13,993 bases of DNA from positions 1 through 13,993 of the forward strand of contig DATFYI010000062.1 in assembly GCA_035315125.1 (NCBI GenBank). The letters run 5' to 3'. Source of the DNA: DATFYI01 sp035315125. Lineage in GTDB: Bacteria > Chloroflexota > Anaerolineae > Anaerolineales > Anaerolineaceae. The translations under genes and the position numbers were made by a program. Shown here one piece after another: positions 5,137-13,435 of the stretch (position 1 is the stretch's first letter; each line of letters opens with the position of its first letter). The notes below the pieces were generated by a model. That model ran no database searches. It was not told where the DNA came from and saw nothing but the letters and a program-made list of their open reading frames with translations.

Positions 5137-7551
5137 CTATTCCGGTCCCCTTTCTTGAACTAAAACTTTGAAATCTTCCAGGCTTACTCGCTGGGGCTGT
5201 GGACCATTTGCAACCGTGATGGTCTGCCCGGAAGTAAAATTAACCACACTATCGCTGGCATGGCATGTTACCGTCATCCCTCGATATTTTATTGTAACAG
5301 GCCACGGAAATTGATTATTTCCACTTAGAATTATCTCATTATTTGTGATTTTTTGCACGCCGGAAAGTTGTAAAAACAGACCAATTGGCGGTAATCCCCA
5401 TAAGTGATTCCTTACTCCAGAAGGTTTTCCGTTTTCGCAGTGATATTTTTCATAAAAAGCGTGAGAGTGTTTGAGGGAAGCAATAATGGCTTGCATCCAA
5501 CGGGAAAATAGATCGGCCGCCAATTTTGATTTTCCATTCAGCAGTAGACCCTCGGCTACCAGAAGGTTCCATGGTAAGGCCATGGTAGAGAGGGCCGCTG
5601 AACCTGATTTCCATTGAGCTGAAGGACTGATGGGCAAGCCATATTTTTGCAGAAATCGTTTGGTGATGGTTTGGTTTACCAGTTTTCCAATTTGTTGTGA
5701 ATTGGGGATGCCGGCCCACAAAGGAAGCAAGAGAGAAATATCTTCCTTCGTATAGTCAATAGCGGTTATTCGGGCTTGATACCCTTTCATTAGTCCTTCA
5801 ATTATCACCTTGTCAATCGAATCGAATAATTTATAAGTGGTTGACCGGCCGATTCCGTTGACAATAAAGAAGCGACGCAAAGGAATTTCCTCGATTTGTT
5901 CGAGCTGGTCATGTTGGCCCTGAATTGTAATTTTCAGCGGGTGGATAGTTTCATCTTGAACCGAAAGTTGAACCAGCAAGCGACGCTGAGATCCAAGATC
6001 TTTTTTTATTGCATGCGTACCTGAGCCATGGAAAGTAACTAGCGCCTTACCGCCAGGGCTGTGATGGAGTTGGAAATCTTGATATTGGAAAAGCTTAGAA
6101 TTTACATCCCAACTATCTTCTACTCTCTTTTTAAATATTGCAATCTTTTCTTGAAGCCATGGAACAGCTTCTTCCTGGTGGATTTTATTTGAAATTTTGA
6201 TAAGACTCTGGCATTCGCGATAGAGAAATGCAGCCAGTGACGGGCTTTCCAAAAATGCTATGTCTACACCTTGAGATTGCTTATTCCACCGGTCATAAAT
6301 AGGGCTTTCTTCCAAACCGGTTTGCTGTGGATCATCCCATTCCGGAAAACCATCGTTATCCCGATCGTGTTCGGGCTTAAACCAGCATTTCAGAAATCTT
6401 AATAAGGCCGGATATATTTCAGATAACCAGGTGTGTTCAGATTGATACTGGTCAATTTGCCATGCTATGGTTGCCAGCAGTGGTTGGGCCAGATAGCGAC
6501 CGCGCTGTCCAGCAAGTCCTGGCTTCCAATCGATAAAGCCATCTTCTTCTTGCACGCTTATGAAATTACGTAGCAGACCTTCTGCCAGGTTCACTCCGCC
6601 GGGTAAAATTTGTTGGATCAGATAATAAGTATCCAGGGCAGATTGCCCGTTCCAAAGGTGAGAGTGATCACTTCCATCGAGGCGTGGTGAAAAACCCTGG
6701 TCGGGTTGCCGACTCAACATGAAACTTGTAAAGGGTAAGTACTTGTTGCCAGGAAAAAACAATGAATAAGCGTTTTTTTGGCTGAGTGCCAGCGCAGCGT
6801 CCCAATCCGCCTCACCTGTATGAATCTCTAATGTTTGTGAATCATCCTGGATCTCCAGACGGGCTATCTCAGCGTCCCATTGCCGGGAAGTGGTAGAGCG
6901 TGCCAGCTTGTAAGAGGCCTCCATATCGAGCAAACTGGCCAACGCCCAGGTGAATTTTCTGGAATTAGCCGGTAATAGCTCAATATCAAACGCTAAACCA
7001 GGGTATGGACCAACGGCAGCTTGAGGATTACCGGTTATGTAACAAACTGGAGATAGATCACTGGTGTTGCCTGCCAGAACAATGGTTGATCCGAACGATT
7101 CGTTTGTTATCCCCTGACCAGAACCAAGTGAACTTAATAGTCCCACCCATTCCAACCGAAATGGTGTGGTCAAATTACTGTGGTTGGTAAGCTTTATTCG
7201 CCCACAGACGACCTGAGATTCTGATGCCCAATATTCTGAAATTGCCTCGATATCAGAAAATGGTGAAAATTTGATCGAGAGATAGCTGGGGTGGATGGAT
7301 TGGACGATTGGGTGGATATGGAATTTTACCGGATCACTGATGACCTCATTTTTCCGAATAAAACGTGGAAAAAGGCGCATCCAGCGAGCTCTTAATCCAT
7401 AAGTGGTTTGTAAAGCCAAAGCGGGCGGATCGCCTCCGCTAAAACTCAATTCCCAGTTCTGATCATTGGCGTAATCTGGCTGGCAGAAACGGCTGTCTGC
7501 CGACAGGGTTAAGCATAATGGATCGCCAGAAGCAAGATTCCATAAACGCAT
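5137..7551 (-). CDS. GH63/MGH1-like (alpha/alpha)6-barrel glycoside hydrolase
   Basis: An 804-residue protein with no signal peptide, so probably cytoplasmic. Residues 1-240 are mostly beta, an N-terminal sandwich as in GH63-like and amylo-1,6-glucosidase-like enzymes. Residues about 245-500 and 605-735 are helical and contain barrel hallmarks: LWNGQSALDTYYLIQ (299-313), EEDGFIDW (335-342) and HDRDNDGFPEWDD (395-407). The last block is typical of MGH1-type hydrolases, and its acidic residues are candidate catalytic or metal-binding groups. NHLWGLPPIGLFL (715-727) closes the barrel, and a small beta domain (about 745-785, FPWPVTIKYRG) ends it. A beta-rich segment at about 503-605 interrupts the barrel. 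The substrate cannot be told; an alpha-glucoside or mannosylglycerate-type sugar is plausible. The start is an ATG with no good Shine-Dalgarno, and an in-frame TAG lies four codons upstream, so an earlier start is excluded. It leads the unit with the c-di-AMP receptors. Confidence 0.75.
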   Translation of the reverse strand: MRLWNLASGDPLCLTLSADSRFCQPDYANDQNWELSFSGGDPPALALQTTYGLRARWMRLFPRFIRKNEVISDPVKFHIHPIVQSIHPSYLSIKFSPFSDIEAISEYWASESQVVCGRIKLTNHSNLTTPFRLEWVGLLSSLGSGQGITNESFGSTIVLAGNTSDLSPVCYITGNPQAAVGPYPGLAFDIELLPANSRKFTWALASLLDMEASYKLARSTTSRQWDAEIARLEIQDDSQTLEIHTGEADWDAALALSQKNAYSLFFPGNKYLPFTSFMLSRQPDQGFSPRLDGSDHSHLWNGQSALDTYYLIQQILPGGVNLAEGLLRNFISVQEEDGFIDWKPGLAGQRGRYLAQPLLATIAWQIDQYQSEHTWLSEIYPALLRFLKCWFKPEHDRDNDGFPEWDDPQQTGLEESPIYDRWNKQSQGVDIAFLESPSLAAFLYRECQSLIKISNKIHQEEAVPWLQEKIAIFKKRVEDSWDVNSKLFQYQDFQLHHSPGGKALVTFHGSGTHAIKKDLGSQRRLLVQLSVQDETIHPLKITIQGQHDQLEQIEEIPLRRFFIVNGIGRSTTYKLFDSIDKVIIEGLMKGYQARITAIDYTKEDISLLLPLWAGIPNSQQIGKLVNQTITKRFLQKYGLPISPSAQWKSGSAALSTMALPWNLLVAEGLLLNGKSKLAADLFSRWMQAIIASLKHSHAFYEKYHCENGKPSGVRNHLWGLPPIGLFLQLSGVQKITNNEIILSGNNQFPWPVTIKYRGMTVTCHASDSVVNFTSGQTITVANGPQPQRVSLEDFKVLVQERGPE

Positions 7552-7638
7552 CAGATAATTCTAAGACCTGTTCCCTGTATGGTCAAACGATTGCCGGGTA
7601 TTTCATGCAGATCTTAAGAGATTTTGGGTGGTTTAGTA

Positions 7639-7654
7639 GCACATACACTTGTGC
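7639..7654. promoter_or_regulatory. Small dyad in the divergent intergenic region
   Basis: GCACA (7639-7643) and TGTGC (7650-7654) form a perfect five-base inverted repeat with a six-base spacer. It lies between the glycoside hydrolase and PBP1A genes, about 40 bases upstream of the PBP1A -10 candidate. The form fits a dimeric repressor or activator site, but the arms are short and no regulator is identified. Confidence 0.25.
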
Positions 7655-7691
7655 ATAAAATTGGAACAAAGCCTGGCCTGATAACGTTTTA

Positions 7692-7700
7692 TGCTAGAAT
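7692..7700 (+). promoter_or_regulatory. Candidate extended -10 promoter for PBP1A
   Basis: TGCTAGAAT is an extended -10 element (TGn followed by TAGAAT, 7695-7700) 44 bases before the ATG at 7745. Extended -10 promoters can work with a poor -35, and none is evident here. Transcription would begin near 7707. Confidence 0.4.
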
Positions 7701-7744
7701 GAAGTATCATTGTTCAATCAAAGTCATCAAAAAGTGTTCCAGGC

Positions 7745-10700
7745 ATGAATAACCCAGATTCTGAAAATAACCAAAATTCATTTTTTGATCCCGATTCGCA
7801 TTTCCATCGTGATGAGGAAAACAAATCAAAATCGGACGATTTACTACACCGTCTGGCGGAACCTGCAGACGAGAAAAAAAAGGCCGACTCAGACCTTGCT
7901 GATACCCAACCTATCCGTCCAGTTGGTTCTCCCAAGCCAACTGGTGGCTTGCAAACAGAAAATCAAAATCCATCACAACCCAAAAAAGATAATATAGAAA
8001 GCCGCCTTAGCGGGCAAAAAGATAATCCAGGGGGGTGGTATGGGGAGGATGAGGGTCCGCTTCCCGCCGAAACACCCAATACTTCACAAACAACTGCCAT
8101 TCCGGTAAATCCAAATCCCGGCAGCCAGACTACCCAGGCGATAAAAAATCCTTTTTACAGCAACAGCGAAGATGAAACTGTTCCGCCATCAGACCCTTCT
8201 CGAAATGTAACTTTACCCAACCAGGTGCATGAGGTAGACGAAAATGCAACCAGGGTAACTCCGGCGGCTTATGTTCCACCTACCGCTGGAAATTATCCTG
8301 GCAGGGCTGGCTCCCGCGGTCGTGCACCAGTGAACAATTATCCTGCCGTAACCGCCAAACCGGTGGGAAGGGCAGCTTCCAAGCCCAGGCAACCGGCTAA
8401 AGGCATCGATTGGCGTTCAACTTTAGGTTGTTTATTACGCTTATCGATTGGCGCAGTATTCATCGGAATCTTCATCCTGGTAGTGGTTATATCGTTCTTT
8501 ATCTACCAGTATTTTTCAATTGCATCAGCTCTTCCAAGTGTAAATGATCTCAGTAAGCAAGCCGCTCAATTCGAGACAACACGTATCCTCGACCGAAATG
8601 GGAATGTTTTATATGAGATTCTTGACCCGAATGCCGGCAAACGAACCTATGTTCCGCTCAGTAAAATATCGCCCAACCTGGTTGCTGCCACGCTTGCTAC
8701 AGAGGATAAGAATTATTACTCTAACCCGGGCTTTGATCCAATTGCAATCCTGCGCGCTCTGATGCAAAACTACCTTTCAAATAGCACCGTTTCTGGTGCT
8801 TCCACCATCACGCAGCAATTGGCCAGAGCATTGCTTCTCTCACCGCAAGAAAGAAGTCAACAAACCGTTCAGAGAAAAGCCAGGGAGATTGTTCTGGCTT
8901 CTGAAATTACACGTCGCTATTCTAAAGATGAAATTCTAGAGTTATATTTCAACCAAATTTATTATGGAAACCTCTCTTATGGGGTAGAGGCTGCTGCTGA
9001 AACCTATTTCAACACGACTGCTGATAAGCTAACGGTTGGGCAGGCTGCTTTCATGGCCGGCCTTCCCCAGGAACCGGCTGTATACGATATTTTTACTAAT
9101 CGAGATCAAACATTAAGCCGTCAAAAGCAAGTCTTGTTATTGATGTACCAGCTCAGCCAGGCCAATAATTGCATATCCGTCAGTAACAGCCCGAAACCAG
9201 TCTGTGTGGATGCAGCCGTAGCCACTCAGGCAAGCCAGGAGATTGATAACTATCAATTTCAACAGCCACAAGAGTCAATGCGCTATCCACATTGGGTCAA
9301 TTACATACGATCGCTTTTAGAATCCCAATATGATCCTCAGACGATTTACACATCTGGATTTACCGTTTACACAACTCTTGACCCGGCGTTGCAGGATATG
9401 GCTCAGCAAGCTGTGACAAAACAAATCAATGCCATGGCAAGCTTCAATGCGACTGATGGAGCACTGGTTGCTATCCAACCATCGACCGGTGAAATATTGG
9501 CTATGGTCGGCTCAGCAGATTTTAATAATGCTGCTATAGCCGGGCAAATTAATATGGCGGTCAGCCCTCGTCAGCCGGGTTCTTCCATTAAGCCTATCAC
9601 TTATGTTGCTGCATTTGAAAAAGGGTGGACACCCTCGACAGTCCTTTGGGATGTACCCAGTCAATTTCCGCCTTCTGGCGATCCGAATGACACCCGACCG
9701 CCCTATCAACCAACTGACTACGATGGGAAATTTCGTGGCCCGGTTACAGTACGCACAGCACTGGCAAGTTCCTTGAATATCCCGGCGGTTAAAACCTTAC
9801 AATTTGTCGGTATCTATGGAGATCCTAACAACCCCTCGCAAGGCGGTTTGATCAGAATGGCTCAAAGGTTAGGTATTACCACGTTAACACGCAAGGATTA
9901 CGGCCTTTCTCTAACATTGGGTGGCGGCGATGTTACTCCCCTGGAATTAACCGGGGCGTATGCTGTCTTTGCCAATGGTGGCGCCCGAATACCGCCGGTG
10001 GCAATCACAAAAATCGTGGATCATCTTGGTAACGTTGTTTTTAATTATCAGGTTCCGCAGCCAGTTCAAGTGATCCGGCCCGAGCATGCTTATTTAATCA
10101 CCTCAATTCTGTCGGATAATTTAGCGCGGACACCGACCTTTGGCGCCAACTCGGTACTCAATCTGCCTTTCCAGGTAGCTGTTAAGACCGGAACCACCAA
10201 TGATTTTCGCGACAACTGGACGTTGGGCTATACACCAGATCTGGTGGTGGGTGTCTGGGTTGGAAACGCAGATTATACGCCGATGCAGCACACCACCGGG
10301 GTCTCTGGGGCCGCACCGATTTGGGCAGAATTTATGAAAGAAGCTATACAAAGCCTGACCGGTGGGAATCCAACTCATTTTACACAGCCTGCCGGAATTA
10401 TCCAGCGAGTTGTTTGTACGGTATCCGGTACTTTACCATCCGAGTGGTGCCCTTCGCAACGTGGAGAAATATTTGCATCTGACCAACCACCTTTACCAAA
10501 AGAAGATGATTTTTGGCAAAAGGTAACCGTTGATACCTGGACTGGGCAGCGCTCCTCGGCAGCCTGCTCCGATTTTACTGCCGACGAATTTGCTTTGAAT
10601 GTCAGTGACCCGAGTGCTATCCAATGGATTCAGACAAGCGATGCAGGAAAGGCCTGGGCTGCCAGCGCTGGTTTTAAAGATCCAATCTATTTCTCTCCCA

Positions 10701-11158
10701 CCCGAGATTGTAAATTGGATGACCCACGGCCCAGCATTTTATTTGAAGGATTTAGTGATGGTCAGACGATTAGCAGCCCATCAGTTGACATTTATGCAGT
10801 GGTGAGCGCCACCAGTCAATTTAAGGATTTCCGTTTGCAATACGGTGTTGGAAAGGATCCGGTCGATTGGAAGAATCTGGGCAAGAAAATTACCGATCAA
10901 TATAAACAGCCTGGTCTGATTTATAGCTGGGATATAACTGGGATCCCATCCGGCCAGATCACCTTACGGATCTATATGGATAGTACTGAAGGACGGTATG
11001 CTGAAAAACGCATTCATCTGGATATCGAAGTGCCAACTCCAACTCCCACAGAAACGGCAGTGCCCACCGATACCCAAACTGCTACACCCGAACCAACCGA
11101 TACGCCATTTCCGACTCCGACAGATTTGCCTGTCGCTTCGGAGACCAGCTCTCCATAG
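7745..11158 (+). CDS. Class A (bifunctional) penicillin-binding protein, PBP1A type
   Basis: A 1137-residue enzyme that polymerises lipid II into glycan strands and cross-links them. Residues 1-222 are a polar, Pro/Asn/Asp-rich and probably disordered cytoplasmic region, unusually long for the family. Residues 231-258 form the membrane anchor. The GT51 domain spans about 275-470 and has catalytic E320 (ATEDKNYY), GASTITQQLARALLL (351-365) and KAREI with E381. The transpeptidase spans about 535-870: S613 and K616 in the SxxK motif (GSSIK), S676-L-N678, and K814-T-G. After it come a Cys-containing linker, a beta-rich domain (about 990-1095) and a Thr-Pro tail. Three pairs of cysteines outside the membrane (476/487, 891/902, 941/989) could be disulfides. 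No other in-frame ATG precedes the anchor, so the ATG at 7745 is the start despite a weak AGG site three bases away. It is monocistronic, divergent from the hydrolase operon. Confidence 0.95.
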   Translation: MNNPDSENNQNSFFDPDSHFHRDEENKSKSDDLLHRLAEPADEKKKADSDLADTQPIRPVGSPKPTGGLQTENQNPSQPKKDNIESRLSGQKDNPGGWYGEDEGPLPAETPNTSQTTAIPVNPNPGSQTTQAIKNPFYSNSEDETVPPSDPSRNVTLPNQVHEVDENATRVTPAAYVPPTAGNYPGRAGSRGRAPVNNYPAVTAKPVGRAASKPRQPAKGIDWRSTLGCLLRLSIGAVFIGIFILVVVISFFIYQYFSIASALPSVNDLSKQAAQFETTRILDRNGNVLYEILDPNAGKRTYVPLSKISPNLVAATLATEDKNYYSNPGFDPIAILRALMQNYLSNSTVSGASTITQQLARALLLSPQERSQQTVQRKAREIVLASEITRRYSKDEILELYFNQIYYGNLSYGVEAAAETYFNTTADKLTVGQAAFMAGLPQEPAVYDIFTNRDQTLSRQKQVLLLMYQLSQANNCISVSNSPKPVCVDAAVATQASQEIDNYQFQQPQESMRYPHWVNYIRSLLESQYDPQTIYTSGFTVYTTLDPALQDMAQQAVTKQINAMASFNATDGALVAIQPSTGEILAMVGSADFNNAAIAGQINMAVSPRQPGSSIKPITYVAAFEKGWTPSTVLWDVPSQFPPSGDPNDTRPPYQPTDYDGKFRGPVTVRTALASSLNIPAVKTLQFVGIYGDPNNPSQGGLIRMAQRLGITTLTRKDYGLSLTLGGGDVTPLELTGAYAVFANGGARIPPVAITKIVDHLGNVVFNYQVPQPVQVIRPEHAYLITSILSDNLARTPTFGANSVLNLPFQVAVKTGTTNDFRDNWTLGYTPDLVVGVWVGNADYTPMQHTTGVSGAAPIWAEFMKEAIQSLTGGNPTHFTQPAGIIQRVVCTVSGTLPSEWCPSQRGEIFASDQPPLPKEDDFWQKVTVDTWTGQRSSAACSDFTADEFALNVSDPSAIQWIQTSDAGKAWAASAGFKDPIYFSPTRDCKLDDPRPSILFEGFSDGQTISSPSVDIYAVVSATSQFKDFRLQYGVGKDPVDWKNLGKKITDQYKQPGLIYSWDITGIPSGQITLRIYMDSTEGRYAEKRIHLDIEVPTPTPTETAVPTDTQTATPEPTDTPFPTPTDLPVASETSSP
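11027..11143 (+). repeat. Thr-Pro-rich low-complexity tail of PBP1A
   Basis: Repeated ACT/CCA/ACC-type codons encode a tail with TPTPTET, TDTQTATPEPTDT and FPTPTD runs at the C-terminus (about residues 1095-1133). It resembles the linker of the L,D-transpeptidase in this window, but here nothing follows it. A role in wall contact or as a spacer is inference. Confidence 0.7.
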
Positions 11159-11188
11159 CATGTTCCTTTTTATTATTCCTGGAACATG
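11159..11188. repeat. Inverted repeat between convergent PBP1A and methylase-like genes
   Basis: CATGTTCC (11159-11166) pairs perfectly with GGAACATG (11181-11188) across a 14-base AT-rich loop. It begins right after the PBP1A stop codon, and its right arm is the last coding triplets (M, F, Q) of the minus-strand gene. The position is where a shared terminator would be expected. No U-run follows the stem on either strand, so it is not a standard intrinsic terminator. It may block 3' exonucleases or antisense read-through. Confidence 0.5.
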
Positions 11189-13425
11189 GTCATCTGAGTG
11201 GCTTCTTCCAGGAGAGGCTGGTCAGCATCCAGCAAGGTATCCCACAGTTTCTGGGTCAGGTCGGCTCGCTCGGTTAATTGTCTCAGGTGACGGAATTTAA
11301 GGAAATGCCATCCCGTTCCGGTTACTTCAGCCAGGTGAGGATCTTTGCGCAATTTGTAGGCTAACAACCGGGATCGGCTGCCTGGTAAGACCAGAACACA
11401 TTGTGTTGGATTAAACTCTGCGGATGACAGAACAAACCGACTGATGATACTGGAAGCCATTATAAAGAAATGATAGACGGGTTTATTCTCTGCGGTTTGC
11501 CATAGCAAGGGAAGGTCTCCAGTGACTACATAGCCTAAGCGATGGCCGCAATTTTCGAGGATATTTCGGACAGCTTGCATCTCTGAGCGACGGGCGTTTG
11601 GATTTTCCTGCGAACGGAGCTGCCAGCCTTGGCTTGAATTTGGCTGTGGCTCGGCATATGAATCCAGACAGGCCTGGATAAAGTCCATTGACGGGGTTGC
11701 CAGTCCCGGAAAAAGTGTACAGAGCGCTTCATCTAACTCCTTGTGATTGCAGCCGGGATGTTTTTGCAGATACTTAACCACTTCCATTTCAATACGGTCA
11801 GCCAGCGGCAGATCGTTCGCAGAAGGCGGTAATAAGAGACCCCACAAACCACTCTCGTTACTTTTTGCGTTGCTTTCATAGTGTTTCAGGAAAGTCCGGT
11901 CTGCAAATATATTTCCGAGGCAAGTCTGAACCCGAGCAAGTGTGTCCACAGAAATTTGTCCTGGTTCAGCTAAGATCTGGCCTGACTGTTCAAGTAAAAT
12001 CGTCCCGGCCGCATAAAGAGTAATATAGCTGGCGGGCTGGTTACAGTTGGTCAGCTCTTGTTGAATAGCATTTCGGCATATTGAATCGATGGATTGTTTT
12101 GGATTGGTTTCAGTGATCGGGCTGGCTTGCCATAAACCTTGAGCGAGCTCTTCATCACTGCGCATAGCAAAACCCGATAACTTGAACCCGGCTGCTTCAT
12201 GTGCAGTTAGAACTGCTGATAGAAAACCGGGAGCAAGCTCGGGTAGGATTCCATAGATTGGAAAGTTGGTTGGTACATCTTTTCGCAGATTACTTAATGG
12301 ACTGAACAGGGCAGAGGCATGCCATTGCCAGTCATAACGGCGACGCTCCAGCGAGCCTTTTAAGGGTAAAACGGCCTCTTTCCCCCACAACCAACCGGAC
12401 CACAAGGCAGATAATGTCCAGAAGGCCTGATTTGGCCGAGGAAACACAGTAAAGGCGGCTTTAATATCTAATTTATCCATTAGAGGCAGTAGGTTTTTGA
12501 GCCTTCCGCGAAAAAGGCAAATGCCTCCATCTGCCTCAGGTAGCTCAGGCCATATTGTAAGTGGCAGCGAACCTGTAGGTCTGCACCAGGATGAAACGGC
12601 AGCCTCGAGGGACAGCCACAGGTTATTCTCACGAAACTGGGAGGATGTTGAAATTTGCCGGGGGCGAGTTCTGCCTGCCGGCCATGGCCAGAGTGTATTT
12701 GCTTCATCACAGATAGAAAGAACCAGTGCAATTAAGCAACGCCTGCGTTCTTCAGAGATGGAAAGCCCTTCTATTTTATTGATCAAAGTAAACAGAAAAT
12801 ATAGTTGACGGGGTAGATACGCATTCAATGCCTCCTCAGCGGAGGCCTGGAGTTCGGTTTGACCGAGGCTGATCCTTTCCAAAGCGCGCGCTCGATGCAG
12901 GCTGGCCTGACCGGGCATTTGCAGTCTTTCCAGATCTTTTAGGGTGATCGGACGCTCGCCTTCATCCTCACAAATCGGGCAGTGATACACTCGCGCATAG
13001 GGTTGGTTCTCATCTTTTCTCCAGAGAAAAAACTGGACAGGTATTGTTTGTCCACAGGCGGCACATTCTGTCAGATACAGGGATTGGAGATGGGTATCAA
13101 GTCGTTCATTGCCTCGTTTAATCAGAGAAAGTTCTGATAACGCCGCTTGAAAATCATTGATCTGCGGCGAACAGGCCAGTTCTTCCAGAATAAAACTGAT
13201 GATCGGATTGTTGCTGGCTACCAGAATGCGATAGCCAGTTTGAGCAGCTTCAAGCGCCAATGCTGGAGTAGCAGCCAAAGGGTCTAAAATCCAGGAGCCT
13301 GCAGGAAGTTTTTGCTTAAGCCAACTACTTGCCATTTCAGCAGGAAGTGGCGGCAGATAGCGACTTAGCGGTAAGGGTTCTATAAAAGTTTGACCCGGGA
13401 TAAATGGCTGCGAAAGATCATCCAT
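11173..13425 (-). CDS. Zn-ribbon DNA-methylase-like protein, apparently lacking catalytic motifs
   Basis: A 750-residue protein I do not recognise by name. Residues 41-73 (PAGSWILDPLAAT, then ALEAAQTGYRILVASNNP) have the form of methyltransferase motif I and the following strand of Zn-ribbon adenine-specific DNA methylases (DUF1156/COG1743 type). A four-Cys ribbon, C121/C124 and C149/C152, follows as in that group. Where the catalytic DPPY would be expected there is FPRPNQAFWTLSALWSGWLW (328-347), and the Gly-rich DPF-GSGT of motif I is DPLAATPA. S-adenosylmethionine binding and catalysis are therefore doubtful. Residues 396-422 look like a late methylase strand-helix. Residues 541-605 resemble a winged helix, and 645-720 (with PGSRSRLLAYKLRKDP and WHFLKFRHLRQL) a further basic alpha/beta domain. 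The gene stands alone, with no Shine-Dalgarno before its ATG. A nucleic-acid-binding role is inference. Confidence 0.6.
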   Translation of the reverse strand: MDDLSQPFIPGQTFIEPLPLSRYLPPLPAEMASSWLKQKLPAGSWILDPLAATPALALEAAQTGYRILVASNNPIISFILEELACSPQINDFQAALSELSLIKRGNERLDTHLQSLYLTECAACGQTIPVQFFLWRKDENQPYARVYHCPICEDEGERPITLKDLERLQMPGQASLHRARALERISLGQTELQASAEEALNAYLPRQLYFLFTLINKIEGLSISEERRRCLIALVLSICDEANTLWPWPAGRTRPRQISTSSQFRENNLWLSLEAAVSSWCRPTGSLPLTIWPELPEADGGICLFRGRLKNLLPLMDKLDIKAAFTVFPRPNQAFWTLSALWSGWLWGKEAVLPLKGSLERRRYDWQWHASALFSPLSNLRKDVPTNFPIYGILPELAPGFLSAVLTAHEAAGFKLSGFAMRSDEELAQGLWQASPITETNPKQSIDSICRNAIQQELTNCNQPASYITLYAAGTILLEQSGQILAEPGQISVDTLARVQTCLGNIFADRTFLKHYESNAKSNESGLWGLLLPPSANDLPLADRIEMEVVKYLQKHPGCNHKELDEALCTLFPGLATPSMDFIQACLDSYAEPQPNSSQGWQLRSQENPNARRSEMQAVRNILENCGHRLGYVVTGDLPLLWQTAENKPVYHFFIMASSIISRFVLSSAEFNPTQCVLVLPGSRSRLLAYKLRKDPHLAEVTGTGWHFLKFRHLRQLTERADLTQKLWDTLLDADQPLLEEATQMTMFQE

Positions 13426-13435
13426 AATTATAAAA

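Noticed and set aside
4826..5158. A 110-codon plus-strand frame
   Set aside because: It is fully antisense to the long c-di-AMP receptor-like gene, which is supported by clear family motifs.
12497..12808. A 103-codon plus-strand frame inside the methylase-like gene
   Set aside because: It is antisense to an intact 750-codon gene, has no ribosome site and no recognisable motifs.
11173..13425. Calling this an active restriction-modification methylase or part of a known defence island
   Set aside because: The DPPY and Gly-rich motifs are not visible, and no nuclease, ATPase or helicase gene is next to it.
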